Source: an uncultured Eubacterium sp. (GTDB lineage: Bacteria; Bacillota; Clostridia; Lachnospirales; Lachnospiraceae). Taken from it: 64,000 nt of DNA. Below, piece by piece: positions 51,730 to 61,037 of this stretch. Within the stretch, counting starts at the first letter, position 1. The number at the start of each line of letters is the position of its first letter. The notes under the pieces are model-generated. The model was not told where the DNA came from, did no database searches, and saw nothing but the letters and a program-made list of their open reading frames with translations. Both the position numbers and the translations under genes were made by a program. The stretch is from positions 1 to 64,000 of the forward strand of contig CAJTZF010000013.1 in assembly GCA_910584245.1 (NCBI GenBank). Reading direction: 5' to 3'.

Positions 51730-51826
51730 TTTTCCAGTTCTACGGTGGGAAAAATAAGAAGATTGGCATACGGATTTTCCATATTGTTATCCGTAATCGG
51801 CTGTATCATTATGTATATAACGAGAG

Positions 51827-51862
51827 GACGGGCAAAAAGCAATCGCTTCCTGCCCGTCTTTC
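51827..51862. terminator. second terminator hairpin, between convergent xylanase and lysC
   Basis: GACGGGCA (51827-51834) with TGCCCGTC (51851-51858), 16-base loop, then TTTCTTC on the plus strand. It may also serve lysC. Confidence 0.7.
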
Positions 51863-51905
51863 TTCGCACCCCGTTTGGCTGTTTCTTTTTTATTATGATA
51901 AAGCT

Positions 51906-53111
51906 TTAAAAATCAAACTCCTTGTGCACAGCGTTCATCGCCTTATCCGTATCTTCCCGGTCAATCAAAACAGTGACACGGATTTCTGATGTAGAAATCT
52001 GCTGGATATTTACATTGGCATCATAGAGTGCCTCAAACATGCGGGCTGCCACGCCTGGATTTGTCTGCATGCCAGCGCCTACGACAGATACCTTCGATAC
52101 ATTTCGGTTTACTTTTACCTCCTGGCACTTGAGGCTGCCGCTTCGATGTCTCTCAACTGTCTCCACAGCGACATCCGCCATGTCCTCTGTCACTGTAAAG
52201 CTGATGTCCTTTGTATTGCTTCGCCCGATGGACTGAAGAATCATGTCTACATTTACATTGTGGTTCGCGAGATGGCGGAACAGCTTAAATGCCACTCCCG
52301 GCTGATCCTCCAAACCAACCAGCGCAATTCTCACTACATTTTTATCACTTGCGACTCCGCTTACAAGCATTTTTTCCATTTTTACTTCCTCCTTAACTAT
52401 AGTACCTTCTGATGTATTTAGACTGGAGCGCACAACGAGCTGTACTCCATATTTCTTGGCCATCTCTACGGAACGGTTGTGCAAAACACCTGCCCCAAGA
52501 CTCGCCAACTCAAGCATTTCATCGTACGTGATCTCATCCAGCTTTTTGGCATCCTTTACAATTCTCGGATCCGCCGTAAATACACCATCCACATCTGTAT
52601 AAATCTCACATGCATCCGCATGAAGGGCAGCTGCCAGCGCAACTGCTGTCGTATCTGAACCGCCGCGCCCAAGCGTCGTATAATCATCATAGCGACTGAT
52701 TCCCTGAAACCCGGTAACGACCACGATTTTCCGCTGCTCCAGCTCGTGCCGCACGCGGTCCTTATCAATCCTTGTCAGCCTCGCATTTCCAGAAACCGAC
52801 GTCGTGTGCATCGCCACCTGGAACGCATTTAAGGAAATCGCGGGCACACCAAGAGAGTGCAGCGCCATTGACATAAGCGCCACCGAAGTCTGCTCACCCG
52901 TCGTGAGAAGCATATCCAGCTCACGCTTAGAAGCGTTCGGATTGATATCCGCCGCCATCTCAAGAAGTACATCGGTTTGCTTGCCCATCGCAGACAACAC
53001 GACAATTACGTCATTTCCTTTTTTATAATCCTCGATACAGCGGTTCGCCACATTGAAAATGCGCTCCTTATTGGCAACCGACGTACCACCAAATTTCTTT
53101 ACTATTAACAT
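51906..53111 (-). CDS. lysC: aspartate kinase
   Basis: A 401-residue enzyme phosphorylating aspartate, first step to lysine, methionine and threonine. KFGGTSVANKER at the N-terminus, GRGGSDTTAVALA, and the VDGVFTADPRIV region mark the kinase domain; two C-terminal ACT domains (about 260-400) with GVASDKNVVRIAL and VVGAGMQTNPGVAARMFEAL suggest feedback control. The ATG at 53111 has GGAGG five bases upstream. Last gene of the hom-apgM-lysC run. Confidence 0.96.
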   Translation of the reverse strand: MLIVKKFGGTSVANKERIFNVANRCIEDYKKGNDVIVVLSAMGKQTDVLLEMAADINPNASKRELDMLLTTGEQTSVALMSMALHSLGVPAISLNAFQVAMHTTSVSGNARLTRIDKDRVRHELEQRKIVVVTGFQGISRYDDYTTLGRGGSDTTAVALAAALHADACEIYTDVDGVFTADPRIVKDAKKLDEITYDEMLELASLGAGVLHNRSVEMAKKYGVQLVVRSSLNTSEGTIVKEEVKMEKMLVSGVASDKNVVRIALVGLEDQPGVAFKLFRHLANHNVNVDMILQSIGRSNTKDISFTVTEDMADVAVETVERHRSGSLKCQEVKVNRNVSKVSVVGAGMQTNPGVAARMFEALYDANVNIQQISTSEIRVTVLIDREDTDKAMNAVHKEFDF

Positions 53112-53204
53112 TTTTTCCTCCATTCGCGCACACCTGGCTGCGCATTTTCTTTCACTTTTCTCCTCATTTCCGCGCTCATTCCTGCGCATTAAAGAACCAA
53201 AGGC

Positions 53205-54404
53205 TTAACGAAATAACTCCCGGATGAGCGTGTAACCCTCGCCAATATAATTCCCGCTTTCCTTCGCCTCTTTTTCATTGTACTTCCACGTATGCTCCTC
53301 TTCCTTCGTGCTGTCATAAAGCATGTATGGAACCGGGTCACTGGAGTGCGTGCGGGTAGAAATTGGTGTCGGGTGATCCGGCATCACGAGCATGCGGAAA
53401 TCCTCCCCAAGCTCTTTCATCCTCTCATATATGGGACCGATGATCCTCCCATCAAGATACTCTATCGCCTTTATTTTCCGCTCCACACTGCCCTGGTGCC
53501 CCATCTCGTCCGGAGCCTCCACATGAACATAGACAAAATCATTTCCATCACCGGTCACTGCCTTGACTGCTGCCTCGGCCTTGCCTTCATAATTGGTCTC
53601 CAATGTTCCGTCCGCACCTTTTACGTCAATATTGCACATCCCTGCCCCGACCGCAATCCCCTTGAGCAGGTCAACCGCAGAAATCATAGCGCCCTTCTTG
53701 CCAAACTTTCCTTCAAACGAATCCAGGGCCGGTTTCGTCCCAGCTCCCCAGAACCAAATTGAATTTGCCTTATTCAACCCTTTCTTCGCCCGCTCCACGT
53801 TGATTGGATGGTTATTCAGAATTTCGTAACTCTTCTTCATCTTTTCGCGAAGCTCGTTCTCTGCTGGAAGATACTCCCCGATCTCTCTGCCAAGAATGTC
53901 ATGGGGAGGGGTGAGCTCAACGACCGACCCATTTTTCCATATGGTACAATGACGGTAGCTCGTTCCGTCATAAAACTGATAATTCCCGTCTTCCAGTTCC
54001 TTTCTCACTGCATCCAAAAGCACCGATGCATCTTCTGTGGAAATTTCCCCGCTGCTGTGGTCTATTATTGTCTTCTCTTCATAGGGAAGTCCGTCATCTG
54101 AAACAGTCACAAGATTGCAGCGGATCGCAATATCGTTTTCCTCCATATCCACGCCGATGCTCAGCGCCTCCAACGGGGAACGGCCGGTATAATACCGTTT
54201 GGGATCATAGCCAAGTACGGCAAGGTTCGCCGTATCACTTCCCGGTTTCATCCCATCCGGAATCGTTTTCGCAAGCCCTATGGCCGCCTTTCCCGCAATG
54301 TTATCCATATATGGCGTACTCGCATATTCAAGCGGTGTCTGGCCATGAAGCCCGCTTAACGGCTCATCTGCCATGCCATCGCCCAGAACAATGATATATT
54401 TCAT
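53205..54404 (-). CDS. apgM: archaeal-type phosphoglycerate mutase homologue, candidate homoserine kinase
   Basis: A 399-residue alkaline-phosphatase-superfamily protein of the cofactor-independent phosphoglycerate mutase (ApgM) group. N-terminal GDGMADEPL metal site, GSDTANLAVLGYDP with the nucleophile serine, and VHVEAPDEMGHQG and LVMPDHPTPISTRTHSSDP for metal binding are present. It lies between homoserine dehydrogenase and aspartate kinase, and in some bacteria such proteins replace ThrB homoserine kinase. No thrB is in the window, so a role in threonine synthesis is inferred from context. Confidence 0.85.
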   Translation of the reverse strand: MKYIIVLGDGMADEPLSGLHGQTPLEYASTPYMDNIAGKAAIGLAKTIPDGMKPGSDTANLAVLGYDPKRYYTGRSPLEALSIGVDMEENDIAIRCNLVTVSDDGLPYEEKTIIDHSSGEISTEDASVLLDAVRKELEDGNYQFYDGTSYRHCTIWKNGSVVELTPPHDILGREIGEYLPAENELREKMKKSYEILNNHPINVERAKKGLNKANSIWFWGAGTKPALDSFEGKFGKKGAMISAVDLLKGIAVGAGMCNIDVKGADGTLETNYEGKAEAAVKAVTGDGNDFVYVHVEAPDEMGHQGSVERKIKAIEYLDGRIIGPIYERMKELGEDFRMLVMPDHPTPISTRTHSSDPVPYMLYDSTKEEEHTWKYNEKEAKESGNYIGEGYTLIRELFR

Positions 54405-54502
54405 TGATCTCCATCCTTTCTACATTTATGTATATTCAAATTCCAGAATGTGCACACACTCTGTTTTCCGCTTCCCTCGCAGCGGTACCACTGGCGCATA
54501 CA

Positions 54503-55702
54503 TCACTGCACACGGATCCGCGTAATCAGAGTATCCAATGCCTTCACCTTTTCTGAGAACTCCTTTTCCTTCATAACCGGAGTGACAAAGCCACATTCTC
54601 CCGCTATACCGGCGTCAATCATTTGCACCTCGCCAAACACCCCGGCCGCCTTTTCCCGTTCCTCACCGCCCACACGGACAAAGAAACGGTTTTCCATCTC
54701 ATCGAGAGGTGTTATATCAAGCTTGTCGGAACTCCACGTAATTGGAACATGCTCTCCCTGATGCTTCACGGCTGCTACGACGTCCGCTACGACTGCGCTC
54801 GCCGTCGGAAGCTTACCCGCGCCGGCCCCGTAAAACATCACATCGCCAAGCATATTTCCCGTGACGGAGATCGCGTTAAATACACCGTTTACACTGTATA
54901 ATGGATGATCGTGGCCAACTACCTGGGGCGCTACCATCGCATACACATGATCTCCTATCTTCTTACTTGTGCCAAATATTTTGATCGCAGCATTCATCTT
55001 TTCCGCATACTTGAAATCTGCCGCCGTAATCTTTGTAATACCTTCCGTATATATATCCTCATAATCTACCTGTTTCCCATAGGCAAGGGAAGTCAGGATC
55101 GCTATTTTTCTACAAGCGTCGTATCCCTCTACATCTGCCGTAGGATCTTTCTCCGCATATCCAAGCTCTTGCGCCTCTTTTAACACATCACCAAAGTCCG
55201 CGCCATCTTCCGCCATCTTCGTGAGAATAAAATTGGTCGTTCCATTTAATATGCCGTTGATTTCCTGAATCTCATCTGCCGTAATGCACTGGTTAATCGG
55301 CCGTATAATCGGAATACCGCCGCCGACACTGGCCTCAAAAAAGAAATTCACATTCTTTTCTTTGGCGATCTGAATGAGTTCCGCCCCGTGCGCCGCCACA
55401 AGCTCCTTATTTGATGTACATACGCTCTTTCCGCTCAAAAGCGCCGTTTTCACAAAATCGTACGCAGGTTTCGTTCCACCCATCGTCTCAACAATAACTC
55501 CTATCTCATCATCCTCTGCAATAACAGAGTAATCGTGAACGAGTATATCCTGCACGGGATCCCCTGGAAACTCCCTTAAATCCAATACATATTTTACTTC
55601 TACCGTCTCACCTGACCGTCTGGCTATCTTTCCCGCATTTATATTCAAAACTTCTACAACACCGGAACCAATCGTGCCGTAGCCTAATACTGCAATTTTC
55701 AT
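54503..55702 (-). CDS. hom: homoserine dehydrogenase
   Basis: A 399-residue NAD(P)-dependent enzyme. GYGTIGSGVVEVL nucleotide-binding motif, the GILNGTTNFILTKM substrate site, and ADVEGYDACRKIAIL are diagnostic. A shortened ACT-like domain lies at the C-terminus (about 330-399; RFFVRVGG, ECGFVTPVMKE), implying threonine feedback. Follows the CheW-like gene by 36 bases. Confidence 0.96.
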   Translation of the reverse strand: MKIAVLGYGTIGSGVVEVLNINAGKIARRSGETVEVKYVLDLREFPGDPVQDILVHDYSVIAEDDEIGVIVETMGGTKPAYDFVKTALLSGKSVCTSNKELVAAHGAELIQIAKEKNVNFFFEASVGGGIPIIRPINQCITADEIQEINGILNGTTNFILTKMAEDGADFGDVLKEAQELGYAEKDPTADVEGYDACRKIAILTSLAYGKQVDYEDIYTEGITKITAADFKYAEKMNAAIKIFGTSKKIGDHVYAMVAPQVVGHDHPLYSVNGVFNAISVTGNMLGDVMFYGAGAGKLPTASAVVADVVAAVKHQGEHVPITWSSDKLDITPLDEMENRFFVRVGGEEREKAAGVFGEVQMIDAGIAGECGFVTPVMKEKEFSEKVKALDTLITRIRVQ

Positions 55703-55738
55703 AAAACACCTAACCTTTCTTACTAATTCATGAAATAA

Positions 55739-56224
55739 TCACGACTCTTCCTCTTCTATCTTAGAAAAATCCAACTCGCGTATACATTTCACCTGCTCCT
55801 CTGTCAACAGGGCATTCGGTTTAATCACAACGATAAGCCTGTTTTCCCTGCGCACAACAAAATCTACAAAATCCGTATCTTTTGTCATAGCCATTTTCGG
55901 AAACGGCTGTACATCTTCGCCCTCGGCCCGCAAAACCTTGTCCACACGGTCAACCAGACAGGCGACTGTTCCGGCTTTTGTTCTCAGCAATAAGATTTTT
56001 GTGTATTCCACCGCCTGGCCGCCACCTGGCCCCGCCAATGTGGATATTTTGCTATTAATATCAAAAACCGGATATATCCCATCCCGGATTTTTACCGTTC
56101 CAAGTATATAATCCGGGGCATCTGGCAGCGGACGGATCTCCTGGATTTTTTCCAGGCTCTGCATACCGATGATCTCAATTCCATATTCTTTTCCATTAAG
56201 AAAGAAAACAATAATTTCCCTCAT
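55739..56224 (-). CDS. CheW-like chemotaxis coupling protein
   Basis: A 161-residue single CheW-like domain protein (EIIVFFLNGKEYGIEI, LPDAPDYILGTVKIRDGIYPVFDI, LLLRTKAGTVACLVDRVDKVL). Such proteins couple receptors to CheA. It sits between translation factor prfB and amino acid genes rather than in a che operon, so it may be a housekeeping-linked or chemotaxis-derived adaptor. The C-terminus (about 140-161) is acidic. Confidence 0.85.
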   Translation of the reverse strand: MREIIVFFLNGKEYGIEIIGMQSLEKIQEIRPLPDAPDYILGTVKIRDGIYPVFDINSKISTLAGPGGGQAVEYTKILLLRTKAGTVACLVDRVDKVLRAEGEDVQPFPKMAMTKDTDFVDFVVRRENRLIVVIKPNALLTEEQVKCIRELDFSKIEEEES

Positions 56225-56260
56225 ATCGTTCCTCTTTTCTGCATTTACGACGTCTGGGCG

Positions 56261-57364
56261 TCAGCTATTGATCCATTTCAGATAACCGTTGATAAATGTG
56301 TCAAGCTCCCCGTCAAGCACAGCTCCTACATTTCCTGATTCCACATTTGTCCTGTGGTCCTTCACCATCGTATATGGCTGCATAACATAAGACCGGATTT
56401 GGTTTCCCCATCCAATCTCCTTTTGCTCGCCGCGGATATCCGACTCCTTCTCCAGATTTTCCTGCTGTTTGAGCAAATACAGCTTCGCCTTAAGCATCTG
56501 CATTGCCTTGTCTTTGTTCATGTGCTGGGAGCGCTCATTCTGGCACTGAACGACAATTCCGGTCGGGAAATGGGTGATACGGATCGCAGATGACGTTTTA
56601 TTAATGTGCTGTCCTCCAGCCCCGCTCGAACGATACGTATCAATTCGAATATCATCATCCGCAATTTCAATATCCAAATCCCGCTCAATATCCGGCATAA
56701 CATCGCACGATACAAAAGAGGTCTGCCGTTTTCCCGCTGCATTAAACGGAGAAATACGCACGAGGCGGTGTACGCCGTGTTCACTTTTCAGGTAACCGTA
56801 CGCATTCATGCCGCTGATCTGAAGTGTAACTGACTTCAGCCCCGCTTCATCCCCGTCGAGAAAGTCCAGCATTTCCACCGTATAGCCTTTTTTCTCCGAC
56901 CACCGCTGGTACATGCGGCAGAGCATGCTTGCCCAGTCGCAGCTCTCTGTGCCTCCCGCCCCTGCATGAAGGGTAAGTATAGCATTGCTCTCGTCATACT
57001 CCCCTTTCAGCATAGTGGTAATGCGAAGATCTTCAAATTCACTCACAAAGTCTTTTAGCTCCTGCCCAATTTCAGCGACAAGTTCCTCCTCTTCCTCCTC
57101 GTAAGCCATCTCAATCAGCGTCATGATATCCTCGTACTGGCCTTGCAGGCCGTCCGCGCGGTCCACTATATCCTTGAGCTCCTTAACTTCCTTCATGGAC
57201 TGGCTTGCCTCGCCCGCATTGTCCCAAAAGTCAGGTGCTTCCATATTTTTTTCCAGCTCTTCTATACGGAACCGCTTTTGTTCCAGATTCAAAGAATCAC
57301 GGACTTCCTTAAGCGGCTCCTCATAGGAAGAAAGCTCCGTTTTAAAATTATCTAATTCAACCAC
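56261..57364 (-). CDS. prfB: peptide chain release factor 2
   Basis: A 367-residue RF2 recognising UGA and UAA. GAGGTESCDWASML and the catalytic GGQ (RSSGAGGQHINKTSSA) are intact, with the SPF codon-recognition tripeptide in VRISPFNAAG. The coding region is one uninterrupted frame; the autoregulatory +1 frameshift common in RF2 genes is absent. It follows secA by 41 bases. Confidence 0.97.
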   Translation of the reverse strand: MVELDNFKTELSSYEEPLKEVRDSLNLEQKRFRIEELEKNMEAPDFWDNAGEASQSMKEVKELKDIVDRADGLQGQYEDIMTLIEMAYEEEEEELVAEIGQELKDFVSEFEDLRITTMLKGEYDESNAILTLHAGAGGTESCDWASMLCRMYQRWSEKKGYTVEMLDFLDGDEAGLKSVTLQISGMNAYGYLKSEHGVHRLVRISPFNAAGKRQTSFVSCDVMPDIERDLDIEIADDDIRIDTYRSSGAGGQHINKTSSAIRITHFPTGIVVQCQNERSQHMNKDKAMQMLKAKLYLLKQQENLEKESDIRGEQKEIGWGNQIRSYVMQPYTMVKDHRTNVESGNVGAVLDGELDTFINGYLKWINS

Positions 57365-57405
57365 TTGTACTCTCCTATTACTTAACGATACCCACTTTCA
57401 AAACC

Positions 57406-59970
57406 CTATGCGCGTCCGCAACAGTGCTTATACTTCTTTCCCGAACCGCAAGGGCACGGCGCATTACGGCTAATTTTCTCCGATTTCCTCACCCTCGGTG
57501 CATTTGCCGAATCATCTTTATTGGTTCCTGTCTCCTTCGCCACCTGCTCACGCTCCACTTTCTGTTCAATCCGCACATGCATAAGCGCCTTCACCGTTTC
57601 TTCGCGGATTGACTCCGTCATCTCGGCAAACATATCGTAGCTCTGGAACCGGTATTCCGTCACCGGATCCCGCTGCCCATACGCCTGAAGGCCGATTCCC
57701 TGGCGGAGCTGGTCCATATCATCAATGTGATTCATCCAGTGCTGGTCCGTCACTTTCAGAAGAATGACGCGCTCGATTTCCCGGATCTGCTCCGGCTCCG
57801 GAAATTCCGCTTCCTTCATCTCATACATACGGAGCGCCTGCTCTTTGAGCTGCTGCATCAACGCGTTTTTATTGATATCCTTGTCCCTCTCCGGGTCAAA
57901 CGTAATCGGCTCAAACGGAATAATCGGAATCAAGTTCATATTCAGCTCGCCCAGCTCCCATTCCTCCGGAATCTGCTCATCACCGATCACACGGTTGACA
58001 TACTTCTCGATCACCTCGTCAATCATGCCGTAGATCGTATCGCGCATGCTTTCACCATCAAGCACTTTCCGTCTCTCCGCATAAATAATCTCTCTCTGCT
58101 GGTTATTAATAATGTCGTACTCGAGAAGGTTTTTACGGATTCCGTAGTTATTCCCCTCTATTTTCATCTGCGCACGCTCAATCGCCTTATTCAGCATGCG
58201 GTGCTGGATCTGTTCGCCCTCCGGCATCCCCAGCGAGTTAAAAATATTCATCAGGTTCTGTGAACCAAAGAGCCTCATCAGATCATCCTCTAAGGAAATA
58301 TAAAACTTTGATTCACCGGGATCCCCCTGACGGCCGGAACGTCCCCTAAGCTGGTTGTCAATACGCCTGGATTCATGGCGCTCTGTACCGATGATCCGAA
58401 GTCCGCCAAGTTCGCGCACGCCCTCGCCAAGTTTAATATCCGTACCACGGCCGGCCATATTTGTAGCGATCGTCACTGCCCCGGCAATACCCGCATCGGC
58501 AATAATCTCCGCCTCCATCTCGTGATACTTCGCATTCAGGACCTTATGCTTGATGCCCCTCTTGCGGAGCATATCGCTCAGCTCCTCCGACGCCTCGATC
58601 GTAATCGTACCTACCAACACCGGCTGCTGCCTCTCATAACATTCTGCGATGTCGTCTACAATCGCATTAAGTTTTTCCCGCTTCGTCTTGTAAACGGAAT
58701 CGTTGTAATCGACACGGGCAACCGGCATATTAGTCGGAACCTCCACAACGTCCATGCCATAAATCTCACGAAACTCTTTCTCCTCCGTGAGAGCTGTACC
58801 GGTCATACCGCATTTTTTGTCATATTTATTGAAAAAGTTCTGGAAAGTAATCGTCGCAAGCGTCTTACTCTCCCTCTTTACCTTTACATGCTCTTTCGCT
58901 TCAATCGCCTGGTGCAATCCGTCAGAATACCGGCGTCCCGGCATAATACGCCCCGTAAATTCATCGACGATCAACACCTCGTCGTCGTTCACTACATAAT
59001 CCTTATCCAAAAACATAAGATTGTGCGCCCGCAGCGCCAGTATAATACAATGCTGGATTTCAAGGTGCTCCGGGTCTGCCAGATTTTCAATATGGAAAAA
59101 ACGCTCGACCTTGGCAACGCCCTGCGCGGTGAGATTTACTGTCTTCTCCTTCTCATCCACGACAAAATCCCCCGTCTCGTCGTCGTCCTCTTTCATAATT
59201 AAATCCATCTTGGAAAGCTCTTTCGCCGTTCCGCGCTTAAGCTGTCTCGCAAGATTATCACAAGCTTCATATATTTTCGTAGACTTTCCGCTGCTTCCTG
59301 AAATGATAAGCGGTGTTCTCGCCTCGTCAATCAGCACGGAGTCAACCTCGTCCACGATCGCATAATGCAGCTCTCTCTGAACAAGCTGCTCCTTATAAAT
59401 CACCATGTTATCACGAAGATAATCAAAACCAAGCTCATTGTTTGTCGCATAGGTTATATCACAATTGTACGCTTCCCTTCTCTCGTCGTTGTCCATGCTG
59501 TTTAGTATACATCCGACAGTAAGCCCGAGAAATTCGTGGATTTGTCCCATCCACTCCGCATCACGCTTCGCCAGATAATCATTTACCGTAACAATGTGAA
59601 CACCTCTGCCCTCCAGCGCATTCAAATACGCAGGAAGCGTAGATACGAGCGTCTTTCCCTCTCCAGTACGCATCTCCGTAATACGTCCCTGATGAAGAAT
59701 CACACCACCGATCAGCTGTACCCGGTAATGGCGCATGCCAATTGTCCTCTTGGATGCCTCGCGGACAACCGCATATGCTTCCGGCAAAATATCATCCAAC
59801 GATTCTCCCTTTGACAGACGCTCCTTGAATTCACGTGTTTTGTCCTTCAATTCCTCATCGGACAGCTTCTCCAATTCAGGCTCCATCTTTTCTATTTTGT
59901 CGACGATCGGAAGTACTCGCTTTACTTCCCGTTCACTGTGTGTGCCAACAACCTTACTTAAAATTCCCAT
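57406..59970 (-). CDS. secA: preprotein translocase ATPase SecA
   Basis: An 854-residue motor driving protein export through SecYEG. Walker A MRTGEGKT (about 100-107), DEVDSVLIDEARTPLIIS, the TNMAGRGTDI and GRSGRQGDPGESKF motifs, and a zinc-binding C-terminal tail NAPCPCGSGKKYKHCCG. The ATG at 59970 (MGILSKVVG) has GGAG nine bases upstream; an earlier ATG lies within the leader. First gene of a closely spaced run (secA, prfB, cheW-like, hom, apgM, lysC). Confidence 0.97.
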   Translation of the reverse strand: MGILSKVVGTHSEREVKRVLPIVDKIEKMEPELEKLSDEELKDKTREFKERLSKGESLDDILPEAYAVVREASKRTIGMRHYRVQLIGGVILHQGRITEMRTGEGKTLVSTLPAYLNALEGRGVHIVTVNDYLAKRDAEWMGQIHEFLGLTVGCILNSMDNDERREAYNCDITYATNNELGFDYLRDNMVIYKEQLVQRELHYAIVDEVDSVLIDEARTPLIISGSSGKSTKIYEACDNLARQLKRGTAKELSKMDLIMKEDDDETGDFVVDEKEKTVNLTAQGVAKVERFFHIENLADPEHLEIQHCIILALRAHNLMFLDKDYVVNDDEVLIVDEFTGRIMPGRRYSDGLHQAIEAKEHVKVKRESKTLATITFQNFFNKYDKKCGMTGTALTEEKEFREIYGMDVVEVPTNMPVARVDYNDSVYKTKREKLNAIVDDIAECYERQQPVLVGTITIEASEELSDMLRKRGIKHKVLNAKYHEMEAEIIADAGIAGAVTIATNMAGRGTDIKLGEGVRELGGLRIIGTERHESRRIDNQLRGRSGRQGDPGESKFYISLEDDLMRLFGSQNLMNIFNSLGMPEGEQIQHRMLNKAIERAQMKIEGNNYGIRKNLLEYDIINNQQREIIYAERRKVLDGESMRDTIYGMIDEVIEKYVNRVIGDEQIPEEWELGELNMNLIPIIPFEPITFDPERDKDINKNALMQQLKEQALRMYEMKEAEFPEPEQIREIERVILLKVTDQHWMNHIDDMDQLRQGIGLQAYGQRDPVTEYRFQSYDMFAEMTESIREETVKALMHVRIEQKVEREQVAKETGTNKDDSANAPRVRKSEKISRNAPCPCGSGKKYKHCCGRA

Positions 59971-60008
59971 GTGTTCACTCTCCATCAATCAAAGTTTTGT
60001 CCCATCAT

Positions 60009-60037
60009 ATTTTATCACTAGATGTCATGCGTTTCAA
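60009..60037 (-). promoter_or_regulatory. secA operon promoter
   Basis: Minus strand TTGAAA (60032-60037), 17-bp spacer, TAAAAT (60009-60014), about 30 bases before the secA start region. Confidence 0.8.
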
Positions 60038-60139
60038 TATCTATTTTATTATATCAAATGTTTTTTACAAACCGTTCATAACTTTTTCACAATTACTAGT
60101 AACAAAAGAGAATATTTTATGTAAAAATGCTCAAAAATC

Positions 60140-60170
60140 AAGAAAGGGTGGCTGAAAACCACCCTTTCTT
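60140..60170 (-). terminator. hpf rho-independent terminator
   Basis: AAGAAAGGGTGG/CCACCCTTTCTT, 12 perfect pairs with a seven-base loop, followed on the minus strand by GATTTTTGAG. Confidence 0.9.
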
Positions 60171-60198
60171 AATTTAAACTCCCCACCGGATATTCCTA

Positions 60199-60726
60199 TC
60201 AGTACTCTGGCTCAATAAGCCCATATGTATTTCCTTTTCTCTTGTAAACTACATTTACTTCCTCGGTCTCAGAATTGCGGAACACAAAGAAATTGTGTCC
60301 GAGAAGCTCCATTTGAACGCAGGCTTCTTCCGGATCCATCGGCTTCATCGCAAATTTTTTCGACCGTATAATCTGGATTTCCTCCTCCTCGTACGCATCC
60401 TCGTCAATAAACTCCTGATTCAAATGTACGGCATTCTGCTCTTTATCTATCAGCTTATTTTTGTATTTACGCAGCTGCCTTTCAATCACTTCTTCCACCA
60501 GGTCAATCGAAACATACATATCCGAGCTTACTTCCTCCGCACGTATAATACTGCCCTTCATCGGAATGGTAATCTCAATTTTTTGTCGGTTTTTTTCTGT
60601 ACTCAGCGTAACATGAACCTCAGTAGAATCGGTGAAATATCTCTCCAGTTTTCCGATCTTCTCTTCAACTGCTGAACGCAAACCCTCCGTTATATCTAAA
60701 TTCTTTCCGCTAATTACTAAATTCAT
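60199..60726 (-). CDS. hpf: ribosome hibernation promoting factor, long form
   Basis: A 175-residue HPF. N-terminal ribosome-binding domain (1-95, ISGKNLDITEGLRSAVEEKIGKL) and C-terminal dimerisation domain (about 120-175, AMKPMDPEEACVQMELLGHNFFVFRN) that together make 100S ribosome dimers in stationary phase. GGAG before the ATG. Own promoter and terminator. Confidence 0.96.
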   Translation of the reverse strand: MNLVISGKNLDITEGLRSAVEEKIGKLERYFTDSTEVHVTLSTEKNRQKIEITIPMKGSIIRAEEVSSDMYVSIDLVEEVIERQLRKYKNKLIDKEQNAVHLNQEFIDEDAYEEEEIQIIRSKKFAMKPMDPEEACVQMELLGHNFFVFRNSETEEVNVVYKRKGNTYGLIEPEY

Positions 60727-60785
60727 AATGATCAGCTCCTTTTCCCATAAATATTCGGAATCTGAAAAACCTGTCCCGTAAATAC

Positions 60786-60814
60786 ATTATATATCATATC
60801 GGGATATTCAGCAA
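60786..60814 (-). promoter_or_regulatory. hpf promoter
   Basis: Minus strand TTGCTG (60809-60814), 17-bp spacer, TATAAT (60786-60791). Confidence 0.8.
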
Positions 60815-60907
60815 CAAAAACTTTCCTCTTTCTGTAAAGAAAAGTTGTATGACAACTCGTCCAACTGTCAAACATTCTTTTTTTTTGCTACAAAAGTCTA
60901 CAATTTT

Positions 60908-60989
60908 TGTGGATAATGTGGATAACTTTGTGTATAACTATGAAATGTCGCAAATTCGTTCCTCTAATTGTGGATAACTTTGTGGTTAT
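60908..60989. promoter_or_regulatory. DnaA-box cluster
   Basis: Three perfect DnaA boxes TGTGGATAA (TTATCCACA on the minus strand) at 60908-60916, 60917-60925 and 60969-60977, all in the same orientation, the first two directly adjacent. TGTGTATAA at 60929-60937 (one mismatch) and TGTGGTTAT at 60981-60989 (two) extend the cluster. It lies about 100 bases upstream of the hpf promoter in a non-coding region. Confidence 0.8.
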
Positions 60990-61037
60990 TTCAGACTACA
61001 TGTGTCTTGCGTACCTGTGTTCTGAATGCAGTTGTCA

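Noticed and set aside
51678..51989. 103-codon frame between the xylanase and lysC
   Set aside because: It has no ribosome site and covers two terminator hairpins.
54503..55702. Homoserine dehydrogenase lacking the ACT domain
   Set aside because: Though short, the C-terminal 70 residues match an ACT-like pattern, so feedback control is plausible.
57270..57310. CTTTGA sequence near the start of prfB, resembling the RF2 autoregulatory frameshift site
   Set aside because: The motif is not in the reading frame and a +1 shift there would not enter the coding frame; the gene is already uninterrupted.
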